NCBI RefSeq assembly: GCF_026340675.1
Contig: NZ_JAPEOX010000002.1
Coordinates: 1,798,001 to 1,862,000 of the forward strand
Source of the DNA: Streptomyces sp. NBC_01264
Lineage (GTDB): Bacteria > Actinomycetota > Actinomycetes > Streptomycetales > Streptomycetaceae
Reading direction: 5' to 3'
DNA: 64,000 bases
Each line of letters opens with the position of its first letter. The stretch's first letter is position 1. The notes beneath the pieces were generated by a model that did not search any database, was not told the origin of the DNA, and saw only the letters and a program-made list of their open reading frames with translations. Below are positions 34,470 to 42,939 of the stretch, piece after piece. The position numbers were made by a program, and so were the translations under genes.

Positions 34470-35248
34470 GCGGCGAGGAAGACGGCGATGCAGTGCGCGG
34501 TGAAGGCTGCCACGGTCAGGGCGTGGAACACCTCGTGGTAGCCGAACCAGCGGGGTGAGGGGTCGGGGCGCCGGAGGCCGTATACGACCGCGCCGGCGCT
34601 GTAGAGCAGCCCGCCCGTCACGATCAGGGTGAGGACGGCCGCGCCGCCGCTGTGCAGGAAATCGGGCAGGTAGCGCACCGGTGCCCAGCCCAGGGCCAGG
34701 TAGCAGGGCGTGTACAGCCAGCGGGGCGCCCCGATCCACAGGACGCGGAAGGCGATGCCGGCCAGAGCGCCCGACCACACGACCCACAGGAGGACGGACC
34801 GCTGATCAGGGCCGAGGAGGAGCACGGCCAGCGGGGTGCAGGTGCCGGCGATGATCAGGAAGATGTTGGCGTGGTCGAGGCGGCGCAGGACGGCCTCTCC
34901 GAGTGGTCCCCAGGTGCCCAGGTGGTAGACGGCGCTCGTCCCGAACAGCAGCCAGGCGGTGACGGCGTACACGGTGCACGCCGCAGTGGCCTGCGGTGTT
35001 CCTGCCAGACAGATGAGGAGGATGCCTGCGGCCAGGGACGCGGGGACCATGCCGGCGTGGAGCCAGCCCCGTAGCTTCGGCTTGATCGGCTCCACCAGAT
35101 CGGCCGCTCGCTCGACCAGGCCGGCTGCGGGCCGGGAGCCCTCGCTTCCCCCACCCGTCGGTGCGGAGAGAACACCGCCGGCTTCGGCGTCGTCCCGGGA
35201 CACCGCTTCCCGTCCTGACTCGGACTGCTGGGCATCACTGGCAACCAT
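34463..35248 (-). CDS. trhA: HlyIII/PAQR-family membrane protein (TrhA type)
   Basis: The 261-residue protein has a charged N-terminal tail and seven hydrophobic segments. Family residues are visible: YAVTAWLLFGTSAVYHLGTW, LRRLDHANIFLIIAGTCTPL and the C-terminal FGYHEVFHALTVAAFTAHCI with the metal-binding HxxxH. Bacterial members adjust membrane energetics and lipid composition and are not demonstrated haemolysins. A common companion of stress loci. Confidence 0.92.
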   Translation of the reverse strand: MVASDAQQSESGREAVSRDDAEAGGVLSAPTGGGSEGSRPAAGLVERAADLVEPIKPKLRGWLHAGMVPASLAAGILLICLAGTPQATAACTVYAVTAWLLFGTSAVYHLGTWGPLGEAVLRRLDHANIFLIIAGTCTPLAVLLLGPDQRSVLLWVVWSGALAGIAFRVLWIGAPRWLYTPCYLALGWAPVRYLPDFLHSGGAAVLTLIVTGGLLYSAGAVVYGLRRPDPSPRWFGYHEVFHALTVAAFTAHCIAVFLAAY

Positions 35249-35453
35249 GAGTTCATGCTAGGAGCTGACCCGGAGCAGCATCACGTGAGGTGTGCCGCAG
35301 GCCACCGGCGTGGCCGGGTCATCCGACTCGTCGTGTCGGTGCTGGCAGTCTTCCGTCAACCGGGTCCGTGGAACTCGTGTAATTCGGCGGGCCAGGGGAA
35401 CGATCTGGACTTCCGAACGGGCCTCTCCGCTCTCCTACGTCCAAGGACCGCCG

Positions 35454-36015
35454 ATGCTTCCCGAGTTCCGCTCCCACGCGTCCGCCCCCCCTCTCCCATC
35501 AGCTGGAACAGCGGCTGGGGCTGGATCCACGTCTCGAAGCCGGCCACATCGACGTGGAGCGCGTCGCGGACATCGCAGTCGTCGCATCGGCCCACTCCGA
35601 CGGATACGTGGCCACCGCACACCTCCTCGGCCTGCTGGCCGCGCTCCCCGCCCCCACCGCGTCCGGAGAGCACTTCTGGTCGGAACTGTGGAGGTCCTCG
35701 GGCTCCCTCTACCTGCTGCCCGCCAACATCAAAGCGTGCGTGCTGAGTTCGCTGGCGGGAGAAGGCACCGGCCTGGCCGGCCAGATCCTCTCGGCCTTCG
35801 ACGAGATGACCCCGCCCCAGCGCATCGCGGCCGGAGAGGTCATCGGCCAGGCACTAGCCGAGTCCGACCACCTCCCCGACCTCAAAACGCAGGTCATCGG
35901 CGAGCTGTGGCTCCGCGACCTCGAACTCACCGCCTGGCGCGTCCTGCACGCGGACCACAAATCAGCCGATCCGGCCAGGCGGGAGGCCTTCCTCGATGCA
36001 TGGACGAGTGTCTGA
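35454..36015 (+). pseudogene. Hypothetical protein gene with a poly-C frameshift
   Basis: AAGGA and the ATG at 35454 open MLPEFRSHASAPPL; after a run of seven C (about 35486-35492) the coding-like frame changes and continues HQLEQRLGLDPRLEAGHIDV to EAFLDAWTSV. The downstream 154-residue frame from 35554 is helical and Leu/Ala-rich. Loss of one C would give a protein of about 186 residues. I do not recognise the family. It may be a phase-variable or recently broken gene, or a sequencing artefact. Confidence 0.6.
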
Positions 36016-36532
36016 TCCGCAAGGTCACCTGACTCCTCCCTCCCCTCACCCCTCAACCGTCAGGCGCCCCTTGTCGCCCGCCGCACCACTCCCTTGTCGC
36101 GGGCAGCACGCACCCGGGCTGGACCCGGCCCGCCAGAGTGAGCTTGGCAGTAAGGCCCGTTGATCATTACTGCACGGCGAACGCGCTCGCCCGAGCCCGG
36201 CCATGACGGCGTGTGTCGGCGGTCAGCGGCACGGGCCCTACCGGGTCGCTGCTGGGGTCAACAGGTGTGCAGACGGCTGTTGGGCCGTCCTGGTCGCCGG
36301 CACTCTCGTCGTTCCTACCGCCGGGATCACGGTCCCGGCCAGCAGCAATCCACCGCCACAAGCTGCCTCCGCTGGGGGGAATCTGGGGGGAATGAGGCCT
36401 CGCTGGGGGGCGGCTGGGGGGAATCCGCTGCATATACGGGGTGCAGGATGAAAGACTCGGAAAGGCTGATCGCTGCAGGTCAGACCACCTACATAGGGAA
36501 TTTCCGCAGGTCAGCGGTGTGAGGGTGACGAC
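36016..36532. other. Gene-free right flank of the island with 11-mer repeats
   Basis: No gene is supported. CTGGGGGGAAT occurs at 36372-36382, 36383-36393 and 36414-36424, with a partial copy at 36403, mirroring the tandem 11-mers to the right of intact corA. They may be integrase arm sites beside the corA 3'-end copy. Confidence 0.55.
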
Positions 36533-36718
36533 TTCAAGAAGGTTTCCTCATGGGCTGCCATTTTGTTTGCTCCCACACTCGTCGGAACTATCTACGGCGT
36601 GAACTTTGAGTCCATGCCTGAGTTGGGTTGGAGATTCGGATACCCCCTTGCGATCGACCTCATGGGGATGGTTTGCGTCAGTTTGTACGTGATTTTCAAG
36701 CGGCGCGACTGGCTCTAA
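36533..36718 (+). pseudogene. Detached corA 3' end, diverged copy
   Basis: The frame encodes KKVSSWAAILFAPTLVGTIY, GVNFESMPELGW, then LMGMVCVSLYVIFKRRDWL and stop: the last 61 residues of CorA. It is more diverged and lower in GC than the copy at 36816, as expected for a 3' end carried by an incoming element. There is no upstream part of corA. Confidence 0.88.
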
Positions 36719-36815
36719 GCCCCCCGCATCACGCTCAGTCATCCTTCGCACTTCGCTTTCGCATCACTCACAGATCGACCCAGAAGCGGCCGTGGGGAGT
36801 CCCTGGGGGGAATAG

Positions 36816-37001
36816 ATGCGGGTGATCTCCTCGTGGGCCGCCATCCTCTTCGCCCCCACCCTGGTCGGCACGATCTACGGCATGAACTTCGAAGACATGT
36901 CGGAACTGAAGTGGGCAGGCGGGTACCCCTTCGCAATCCTCTTGATGGCAGTGGTCTGCGTCAGCCTGCACGTCATCTTCAAGAAGCGCGACTGGCTTTA
37001 A
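36816..37001 (+). pseudogene. Detached corA 3' end, close copy of the intact gene
   Basis: ISSWAAILFAPTLVGTIYGM to HVIFKKRDWL repeats the last 59 residues of the CorA at 16142, differing at only a few residues, and the DNA matches in blocks, including a 30-bp identity around the GMNFEDM codons. It begins three bases after an 11-mer CTGGGGGGAAT (36803-36813). This is probably the original chromosomal corA end displaced by the island. Confidence 0.9.
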
Positions 37002-37059
37002 CGAGCTCGTGCACGGTTGGCGGTGCGATGCTGAATCGCGATCCCTGATCATGTTCGTG

Positions 37060-37744
37060 TGGTGGGAAACGGGTCTCGTGCAGCGATCATCAGCGACCGG
37101 ATGATCACAGGGCTTTCGGCCGATGTGATCGCCGAACTCATCGCCGAGGTAGGCCCGTTATGGCACAGACGACACCAGGCGAAGTTGGAGGCCAGGCCGT
37201 GAAAGCGGGCCGTGGCGCCGGCGCAAAGTACCGGCTGGTCTTCATCGACCGGCTCCTGACCACGCTCGTCCACTGTCGCCACGGTGTCACTCACGACGTG
37301 CTGGCCTGCCGGTTCGGCGTCGACCGCTCCACGATCACCCGGGCAATCGGCGAGTTGTAGCCCCTGCTCGCAACGCGCGGCTGCACCATGCCGTCCGGCA
37401 CACCCGCGGCAGGGTCCTGTTCTGCGGTCCAGCCCAGCCGGCAAGCTGCGCCGACATCACCCACGCCCGGCAGTTGGGCCTGGTCAAGCACCTGGCTGAC
37501 GGCCCGGCCGTGGAGATCCTCGCCGACGCCGGCTACCAGGGCCTGGGCGCCCAAACTGGCGGCCGCGTCGTGACACCACCTCACCGCAAGTTCAAGAAGA
37601 ACCCGCCGGACTGGTACGAAGAGATCTACGAACGCCAGCGCAAGGCGCATTCCTCACGCCGTATCCGCGTCGAGCACGGCATCGCACACCTCAAGAACTG
37701 GCGGGCCCTCGCCCGTCACCTGGGCCACCGCGAGCACATGAGCG
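37060..37744 (+). pseudogene. IS5-family transposase remnant
   Basis: Pieces of a DDE transposase remain: ITGLSADVIAELIAEVGPLW, an early stop after KLEARP, YRLVFIDRLLTTLVHCRHGV with FGVDRSTITRAIGEL, then in another frame VLFC and DITHARQLGLVKHLADGPAV, EILADAGYQGLGAQTGG, YERQRKAHSSRRIRVEHGIA up to HREHMSD. The middle (including part of the catalytic core) is deleted, and the 3' end is cut by the IS1380 remnant. Confidence 0.85.
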
Positions 37745-37745
37745 A

Positions 37746-38730
37746 TCAGCTGACGGGGCGGGGTAACGCGGCGAGGCGTTGGAAGGACGTGGTCAGTTCG
37801 TTTCTCCAGGGCCAGGTCGCCGATATCCGCAAACGCAGGCGTCGGCCGCCGCAGGTGAGGCATGCGGCGACGTGCGGCAGTCGGTAGCGGAGCTTCCTCG
37901 ACTCGGCGGTCACGCGGGCCCAGGCCAGCAGGTCGATCGCCGCAAGGCCGAGTTCGAGCCAAACGGTGTTGACGTCGAAGCGGCGGGAGGGGAAGCGGCC
38001 GAAGCCGGTGGTCCTGCCGCACCGGATGTGGTCCCCGAGAGCGGTAAGTCCGCGGTGGCGGACCTCCAGGAACTGGGCGGGACCACCACTGGAGTAAGGG
38101 GTGTCGGTGAGGAGCACCTAGTGACGCAGGCCCTCGTCCAGGTCGAACAGGGACAGCTGGGCTCCGGGGTGCGGCCGCTCGCGGCGCACGATGACGCGGG
38201 TGCCGGCTCGGTGATTGCGCATCTGACAGAGAAGAAGGTACGAATTCCTCGTTTCCGCAGGTCGCGGACGTGACCGAGGAAGACTTTCGCGGATCCGGCA
38301 CTGTCGGCGCGGATGAGGATGTCGATGCCGTACCGGTGGGCGTCGGGCGATCTGCGCGAGCTCCTGGTCGAGCACCACAAGGTGATCGGCGGCAGTGTTG
38401 GCTCCGGAGTTCCCGGGCCGCACCGCCCTGAGATGGCCTCGCCGGTGTTCGCGAGGAGACCAACAGCGAGTGAAAGCCGAAGCCTCCCTTCCCGGTGGGT
38501 GCAGCATGCTCCTTCCGCATCCACGCGGTTTCCCGGACTGACGCGCGGGCCGCTCGCAGTGAGGCGAGTGCAGCCTCGTCGGTGTCGGCGAGCAACCGTC
38601 AAGCCGTGGGCGTGGAGGCGACCGGGCCGAATACCCCTGCCCCGTCCCCCGTAGCGCGGCCGGATCCGCTACCGCCTCACCGCCGCCCGCGAGCGTCACC
38701 GCGAGGTCGGCGGCGACCCGGCCCGGATCA
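37746..38730 (-). pseudogene. IS1380-family transposase remnant
   Basis: Leftward pieces in several frames match IS1380 transposases: LLADTDEAALASLRAARAS, HAAPTGKGGFGFHSLL, ILIRADSAGSAKVFLGHVRD, TDTPYSSGGPAQFLEVRHRG, HIRCGRTTGFGRFPSRRFDV, LLAWARVTAESRKLRYRLPH and a C-terminal LAALPRPVS. At least three frame breaks and an internal loss are present. Nothing else is visible up to the EamA gene. Confidence 0.82.
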
Positions 38731-38853
38731 TGCCCGGTCCCCCGCGGCCGAAGTGGCCTGGTGGGAGCACACTTTCGCGTTTCCGCCCCACAACCAGCCA
38801 TCCCCTTCTCCCGGGGCCCTGCCGTGGTGAAACATCGGGACTAGGTTGCGCAC

Positions 38854-39798
38854 ATGAACTCATCATCTGCATCCTCCGGCATGGATCGACGGGCGCTGAT
38901 GGCCGCTTCGGCCACCGTGGTGCTCTGGGCCTCCGCCTTTGTGTCCATTCGTGCCTCTGCCGACCATTTCGAACCCGGAGCACTGGCGCTGGGGCGACTG
39001 CTGACGGGCTCTGTGGCGCTGGTCTGCCTGCTGGCGGTGAAGCGCGGTGGAGTGCCGCCGCGACAGGCGTGGCCCGGGATCGTGGGATCGGGGGTGCTCT
39101 GGTTCGGCGTTTACATGGTCGTGCTGAACTGGGGCGAGCAGCTGGTGGACGCGGGAACGGCGTCCATGGTCGTCAACGTGGGGCCGATGGTGATCGCGCT
39201 GCTCGGCGGGTGGTTCCTGAAGGAGGGATTCCCGCCCCTGCTGCTGGCCGGCATGGCCGTGTCGTTCGTCGGCGCGGTCGTCGTCGGCTTCTCGACCTCC
39301 GGCGGCGGATCGTCCTCGGTCCTCGGCTTGGTGCTCTGCCTGGTGGCGGCCGTGGCGTACGGGTCCGGAGTGGTGATGCAGAAGCCCGCGCTGAAGCATG
39401 CCACCCCGATGCAGGTGACGACGTACGGCTGCCTGATCGGCACCGTCGCATGTCTGCCGTTCAGCGGGCAGTTGGTGTCGGACCTGTCGCGGGCGCCGCT
39501 GTCGGCCACGCTCAATGTCGTCTACCTGGGGCTCTTCCCCACGGCACTGGCCTTCACCACCTGGGCGTACGCGCTGTCGCGGACCACCGCCGGGAAGATG
39601 GGGGCGACCACCTACGCGGTGCCCGCAGTGGTGATCCTCATTTCCTGGCTCGCCCTGGACGAGGTGCCGGGCTGGGTCACGCTCCTCGGCGGTGTCATCT
39701 GCCTGAGTGGCGTGGCCGTGTCCCGGATGCCCGGCGTCCGCAGGCGCGGACCCGAGGAGACCGCCGCGTCGGCGGCCACCGCGGAGACAGTGCGGTGA
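38854..39798 (+). CDS. EamA-family (DMT) transporter
   Basis: The 314-residue protein has about ten hydrophobic segments in two EamA repeats, beginning LMAASATVVLWASAFVSIRA and ending LLGGVICLSGVAVSRMPG. DMT transporters export or exchange small metabolites. It sits outside the biosynthetic operon and is closed by a terminator, so a pathway role is only possible. The start is the ATG at 38854, with no strong ribosome site. Confidence 0.92.
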   Translation: MNSSSASSGMDRRALMAASATVVLWASAFVSIRASADHFEPGALALGRLLTGSVALVCLLAVKRGGVPPRQAWPGIVGSGVLWFGVYMVVLNWGEQLVDAGTASMVVNVGPMVIALLGGWFLKEGFPPLLLAGMAVSFVGAVVVGFSTSGGGSSSVLGLVLCLVAAVAYGSGVVMQKPALKHATPMQVTTYGCLIGTVACLPFSGQLVSDLSRAPLSATLNVVYLGLFPTALAFTTWAYALSRTTAGKMGATTYAVPAVVILISWLALDEVPGWVTLLGGVICLSGVAVSRMPGVRRRGPEETAASAATAETVR

Positions 39799-39837
39799 GC
39801 TGACGCGCCGAGCACGGCAGAGCCGGATCGGACACGG

Positions 39838-39874
39838 ACAGGGGCGGGGACATGGTGTCCCCGCCCCTGTTTTT
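39838..39874. terminator. Intrinsic terminator between the transporter and LuxR genes
   Basis: ACAGGGGCGGGGACA and TGTCCCCGCCCCTGT pair over 15 bp around TGG, followed by TTTTT: a textbook rho-independent terminator for the EamA gene. It also lies 47 bp beyond the end of the leftward LuxR gene. Confidence 0.92.
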
Positions 39875-39920
39875 CGTACCCGCTTCTCGCGTCGTCGGGT
39901 ACTCCTCCATGCCTGCCGCT

Positions 39921-40727
39921 TCACAGGATCAGCGTGGTCTCATTTCTGCCCAGTTCGTAGCCGAACTGAATTCGGGTGTGCGCACCCAGCTCCTGCTTCA
40001 TGGCCGCGATATGCCCTTGCAGCGATCTCTCGCTGATACCGAGCCGACGTGCGATCTGCTTGTCCGGGTAGCCCGCTATGAGCAGCTTGCCGATCGATTT
40101 CCGGAGTGACGGGATGACCTGTTCGGCCGCCAGCGTGGCATGTGTCGAAACGAAGGGGAAGGGCTGCGCGCGATCCCAGGAGCGCTCGAATATATCTTTG
40201 AGGAAGCGCACGATCGCGGGTTCCCTGATGGCTAGGGCGTTGGTGCGGCTTTCATTCGCGGAAATGAAAGCCACGCTCCCGTCGACGATGATGATCCGAT
40301 CATAGAATTCGGCCAGGGTGCGGACCTGAACTCCGTAGTCGGAAACGGTCCGTACGTAACTCTTGGTCGCCTCATCGAATCGCGTGGTGTGCTGATAAAG
40401 GGTACGCATTGCCACGCCCCCCGCTATCTGACGGCGTACGGATTCGAGGGCCTCGTCCAGGACCGGCCCGGGGCGCGGCCCGTCGGGCTGAGCAGTCAGG
40501 ATCTCCTCGCGCGCACCGGCGAGCGCCTCGTCGATGGCGGCGGCAATGGCTTCGAGCCCGCAGTGGTAGCGGATGTGGACGTCGGCGGGGGCCTGCGCCG
40601 CCGACGTTGCGGCCGCTGCCGCGGCCGGGTCGGCCAGGCCTCCCGCGACAAGCCGGGAGAGTGCTTGCAAGTGCTCGGCCATGAGCTGCTGCACACCTGT
40701 CGGCTTATCCGGAATTTCATATTCCAT
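39921..40727 (-). CDS. LuxR-type transcriptional regulator with PLD/TrmB-like sensor region
   Basis: The 268-residue protein ends in a LuxR helix-turn-helix (LLIAGYPDKQIARRLGISER SLQGH). The central region (IHYHCGL-type start, TLYQHTTRF, YDRIIIVDGSVAFISANESR) resembles the phospholipase-D-like fold of TrmB sensors, seen in a class of LuxR regulators of secondary metabolism. It diverges from the biosynthetic operon across a 260-bp spacer, so it is the likely pathway activator. No phosphorylation site is seen. Confidence 0.85.
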   Translation of the reverse strand: MEYEIPDKPTGVQQLMAEHLQALSRLVAGGLADPAAAAAATSAAQAPADVHIRYHCGLEAIAAAIDEALAGAREEILTAQPDGPRPGPVLDEALESVRRQIAGGVAMRTLYQHTTRFDEATKSYVRTVSDYGVQVRTLAEFYDRIIIVDGSVAFISANESRTNALAIREPAIVRFLKDIFERSWDRAQPFPFVSTHATLAAEQVIPSLRKSIGKLLIAGYPDKQIARRLGISERSLQGHIAAMKQELGAHTRIQFGYELGRNETTLIL

Positions 40728-40987
40728 TCAGGTTCTCCAACTCGTCCGTCTTGCCCGCTTCCCGAAGCCCGAAGAGTCCCGACAATGCCGACCGAATGTC
40801 CGATATTTACCGGTGTGCGACTTTTAGGATCCATCGGGTTTTGGCACTGCGAAAGTCTGAGTCATCTCGAAGCTTGAGTCTATGGCGACCCGGGCGCGAA
40901 GGTCATCAAGGCCGAGCACAACGGTCACCTCCACTCCACTAAACGGTTCGGGGCACGCGTCCCGCTCTTTTGAGAGGACCAACCAAA

Positions 40988-41193
40988 TGTGGTCACACCT
41001 TTCCCGCCCCCGCACGTCAATCCGGCCGGCCCTAACGGCCCGTATCGCCACGCTGGCCATTGCGGCCACGCTGGCCGGTGGCGCGTTCGCACTGTCCTCC
41101 GCGAACACCGGCACCGATCACCGGGCATCGGGCGACGTGAAGATCCTGGCCGATGTTGGCTGGAACTCACCCACGCCCAAGCCGACTCCGTGA
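40988..41193 (+). CDS. Small secreted peptide precursor, first gene of the hydrazine operon
   Basis: The ATG at 40988 follows GAGAGGA. The 68 residues comprise a basic N-region (MWSHLSRPRTSIRPALTAR), a hydrophobic core (IATLAIAATLAGGAFALSSA) and a short tail ending DVKILADVGWNSPTPKPTP. This is a Sec-type leader with a plausible cleavage after SSA or SAN, releasing about 30 residues. Its TGA overlaps the GTG of the thioesterase gene, so it is co-translated with the pathway. Possible roles are a signal peptide sensed with the LuxR regulator, or a vestigial protein. It shows no RiPP enzyme partner. Confidence 0.7.
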
Positions 41194-41999
41194 GCGCGGT
41201 CGTTCCTGTGAGTTCCTCCCCCTGGTTTATGTGCGACACATCGGAATCCGAGTCCGGGCCCGCCGCACGCGTCTACTGCTTCCCGCACGCGGGCGGTAAC
41301 CCGCGCTCCTTCCTCGGCTGGCAGCCGGACCTGGCGGATGTGGCCGAGATCGCCGGTCTCTGCCCGCCGGGGCGCGGCCGCCGCTACCGGGAGCCCGCCC
41401 CCACCGATGTCGCGGAACTCGCCGACGCCGTGGCGCACGAGATCGCCGCCACCGCCGACCGGCCCTTCATCCTCTTCGGACACAGCTTCGGCGCGGTGCT
41501 GGCCTTCGAGGTCGCACGGCGCATCGATCACCTGCCGGACTTCCGCCACCTGGTCGCCTCCGGCTGTTCCGGCCCGGCCCTGCTGCCCACCCAGCGGGTG
41601 GTGGAGACAGCCCGGCTGGAAGGCCGGGAGTTCACGGAGGCCGTGGGCTTCTTCGGCGGACTGCCGCCGGAGGTCATGGCCGACGAAACCCTGCAGGAGC
41701 TGCTCCTGCCGCACCTGCGCGCCGACTTCCGCATGGTCGCCGGATACACGTACCGGCCGGCCGCACCCCTGTCCGTACCGGTGACCTTGATCAACGGTCT
41801 GGACGACCCGCACGTCAGCGAGGCCGGACTGGAGCCCTGGGAACGGGAGTGCCTCCGGCCTCCGGCCCGGCACTGGAACCAGGGTGGCCACTTCTACTTC
41901 GAGGGCCGCTCCCGGACCGTCACCGACATCCTGCGGTCGCTCCTGCCCGGAGCGCCCGGAGTCGGGCAGCCTGTCGACGGGCACGTCGAACTGATCTGA
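41190..41999 (+). CDS. Type II thioesterase
   Basis: The GTG at 41190 overlaps the preceding stop; GTG 41208 is an alternative. The protein of about 269 residues begins its domain with ARVYCFPHAGGNPRSFLGWQ, has the nucleophile motif FGHSFGAVLAFE and the His in WNQGGHFYF. Type II thioesterases remove wrong or stalled acyl groups from carrier proteins. It serves the PCP of the cupin-MetRS protein, the NRPS PCP and the ACP of this operon. Confidence 0.92.
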   Translation: MSAVVPVSSSPWFMCDTSESESGPAARVYCFPHAGGNPRSFLGWQPDLADVAEIAGLCPPGRGRRYREPAPTDVAELADAVAHEIAATADRPFILFGHSFGAVLAFEVARRIDHLPDFRHLVASGCSGPALLPTQRVVETARLEGREFTEAVGFFGGLPPEVMADETLQELLLPHLRADFRMVAGYTYRPAAPLSVPVTLINGLDDPHVSEAGLEPWERECLRPPARHWNQGGHFYFEGRSRTVTDILRSLLPGAPGVGQPVDGHVELI

Positions 42000-42045
42000 G
42001 CGTGCCGAACCCGTACGACATCAGCGCCACAGAGGAACCCCTGCC

Positions 42046-42939
42046 GTGAACCTTCCCGTTACCCCTTCCGTAGATCCCGTCGACCAGCACGCCCGCGCCC
42101 TCGCCTTCCGCCGGCTCCACGAGGGCACCGAGCCGTTCGTCGTCCCCAACCCGTGGGACGCGGGAACCGCCCGCCTGCTGACCGGACTCGGCTTCTCCGC
42201 TCTCGCCACCACCGGCGCGGGGCTGGCCTACAGCCTCGGTCTGCCGGACGGCACGAACCAGGTGAGCAGGCGGGAGATCCTCGCGAACGCCGCGGAAATC
42301 GTGGCCGCGACGCATCTGCCGGTCTCCGCCGACCTGGAGAGCGGATTCGGCGACACACCGCGGGACGTGGCCGAGACCATCCGGCTCGCCGCCGCGGCGG
42401 GCCTGGTCGGCGCTTCGATCGAGGACTCCACGGGCCGGGACGACCATCCCGTACGTCCCCTGGAGGAGGCGGTGGAGCGCGTGGCGGCGGCCGTCGCCGC
42501 CGCTCGGGAGCTCGACTTCCCCTTCACCGTGACGGCCCGCGCCGAGAACTTCTTCCAGGGCCGCTCCGACCTCGCGGACACCATCCGCCGACTGCGGGCG
42601 TACGAGGCCGCGGGCGCCGACGTGCTCTACGCGCCGGGCCTCCCCAATGCCGAGGCGGTGCGCGCGGTGTGTGCGGCCGTCCGGCGCCCGGTCAACGTCC
42701 TGATGGGTTCGCCCGCCCTGCCGCTGTCCGTGGCGGAGCTCGGCGAACTCGGCGTACGGCGGATCAGCGTCGGCTCGGCGCTGGCCCGGGCGGCGCTCGG
42801 TTCGGTCGTCCGCGCCGCCGGGGAGATCCGTACCCACGGGACCTTCGGGTTCGGGGCGGACGCCCTCCCCTACCCCGAAGCCAACGCGATGATGACACCG
42901 GCCCAGCCGGCCGGTCAGGAAAGTGACTCCCCACGGTGA
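42046..42939 (+). CDS. Isocitrate lyase/PEP mutase superfamily protein
   Basis: The 297-residue TIM-barrel protein has the family core LPVSADLESGFGDTPRDVAE, the SIEDSTGRDDH segment and TARAENFFQG. It lacks the EDK..KxNS loop of true PEP mutases, so phosphonate synthesis is unlikely; C-C lysis of a 2-methylisocitrate- or oxaloacetate-like acid is more plausible. A GTG start follows GAGGAA, and its stop overlaps the KAS III start. It may supply a small acid such as glyoxylate or pyruvate. Confidence 0.85.
   Translation: MNLPVTPSVDPVDQHARALAFRRLHEGTEPFVVPNPWDAGTARLLTGLGFSALATTGAGLAYSLGLPDGTNQVSRREILANAAEIVAATHLPVSADLESGFGDTPRDVAETIRLAAAAGLVGASIEDSTGRDDHPVRPLEEAVERVAAAVAAARELDFPFTVTARAENFFQGRSDLADTIRRLRAYEAAGADVLYAPGLPNAEAVRAVCAAVRRPVNVLMGSPALPLSVAELGELGVRRISVGSALARAALGSVVRAAGEIRTHGTFGFGADALPYPEANAMMTPAQPAGQESDSPR

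Larger units (their letters stand above)
17342..37001. mobile_element. Putative integrated genomic island(s) at the 3' end of corA
   Basis: The left boundary is the 3' end of intact corA. On the right there are two detached corA 3' ends (36533-36718 and 36816-37001). An 11-bp motif, CTGGGGAGAAT or CTGGGGGGAAT, occurs twice in tandem at 17408-17429, at 36372-36393 and 36414-36424, and at 36803-36813 just before the last corA copy. A decayed tyrosine recombinase (18933-19745) lies near the left end. Two successive 3' ends suggest tandem accretion of two elements. Part of the cargo may be ancestral stress genes captured between insertions. Exact att cores were not determined. Confidence 0.6.

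Noticed and set aside
36720..36815. A further gene between the two corA 3' ends
   Set aside because: The 97-bp stretch has no start, ribosome site or conserved residues; it is probably an att-flanking spacer.
42046..42939. Reading the isocitrate lyase/PEP mutase gene as evidence of a phosphonate pathway
   Set aside because: The PEP mutase loop signature is absent and no phosphonopyruvate decarboxylase or other phosphonate gene is present.
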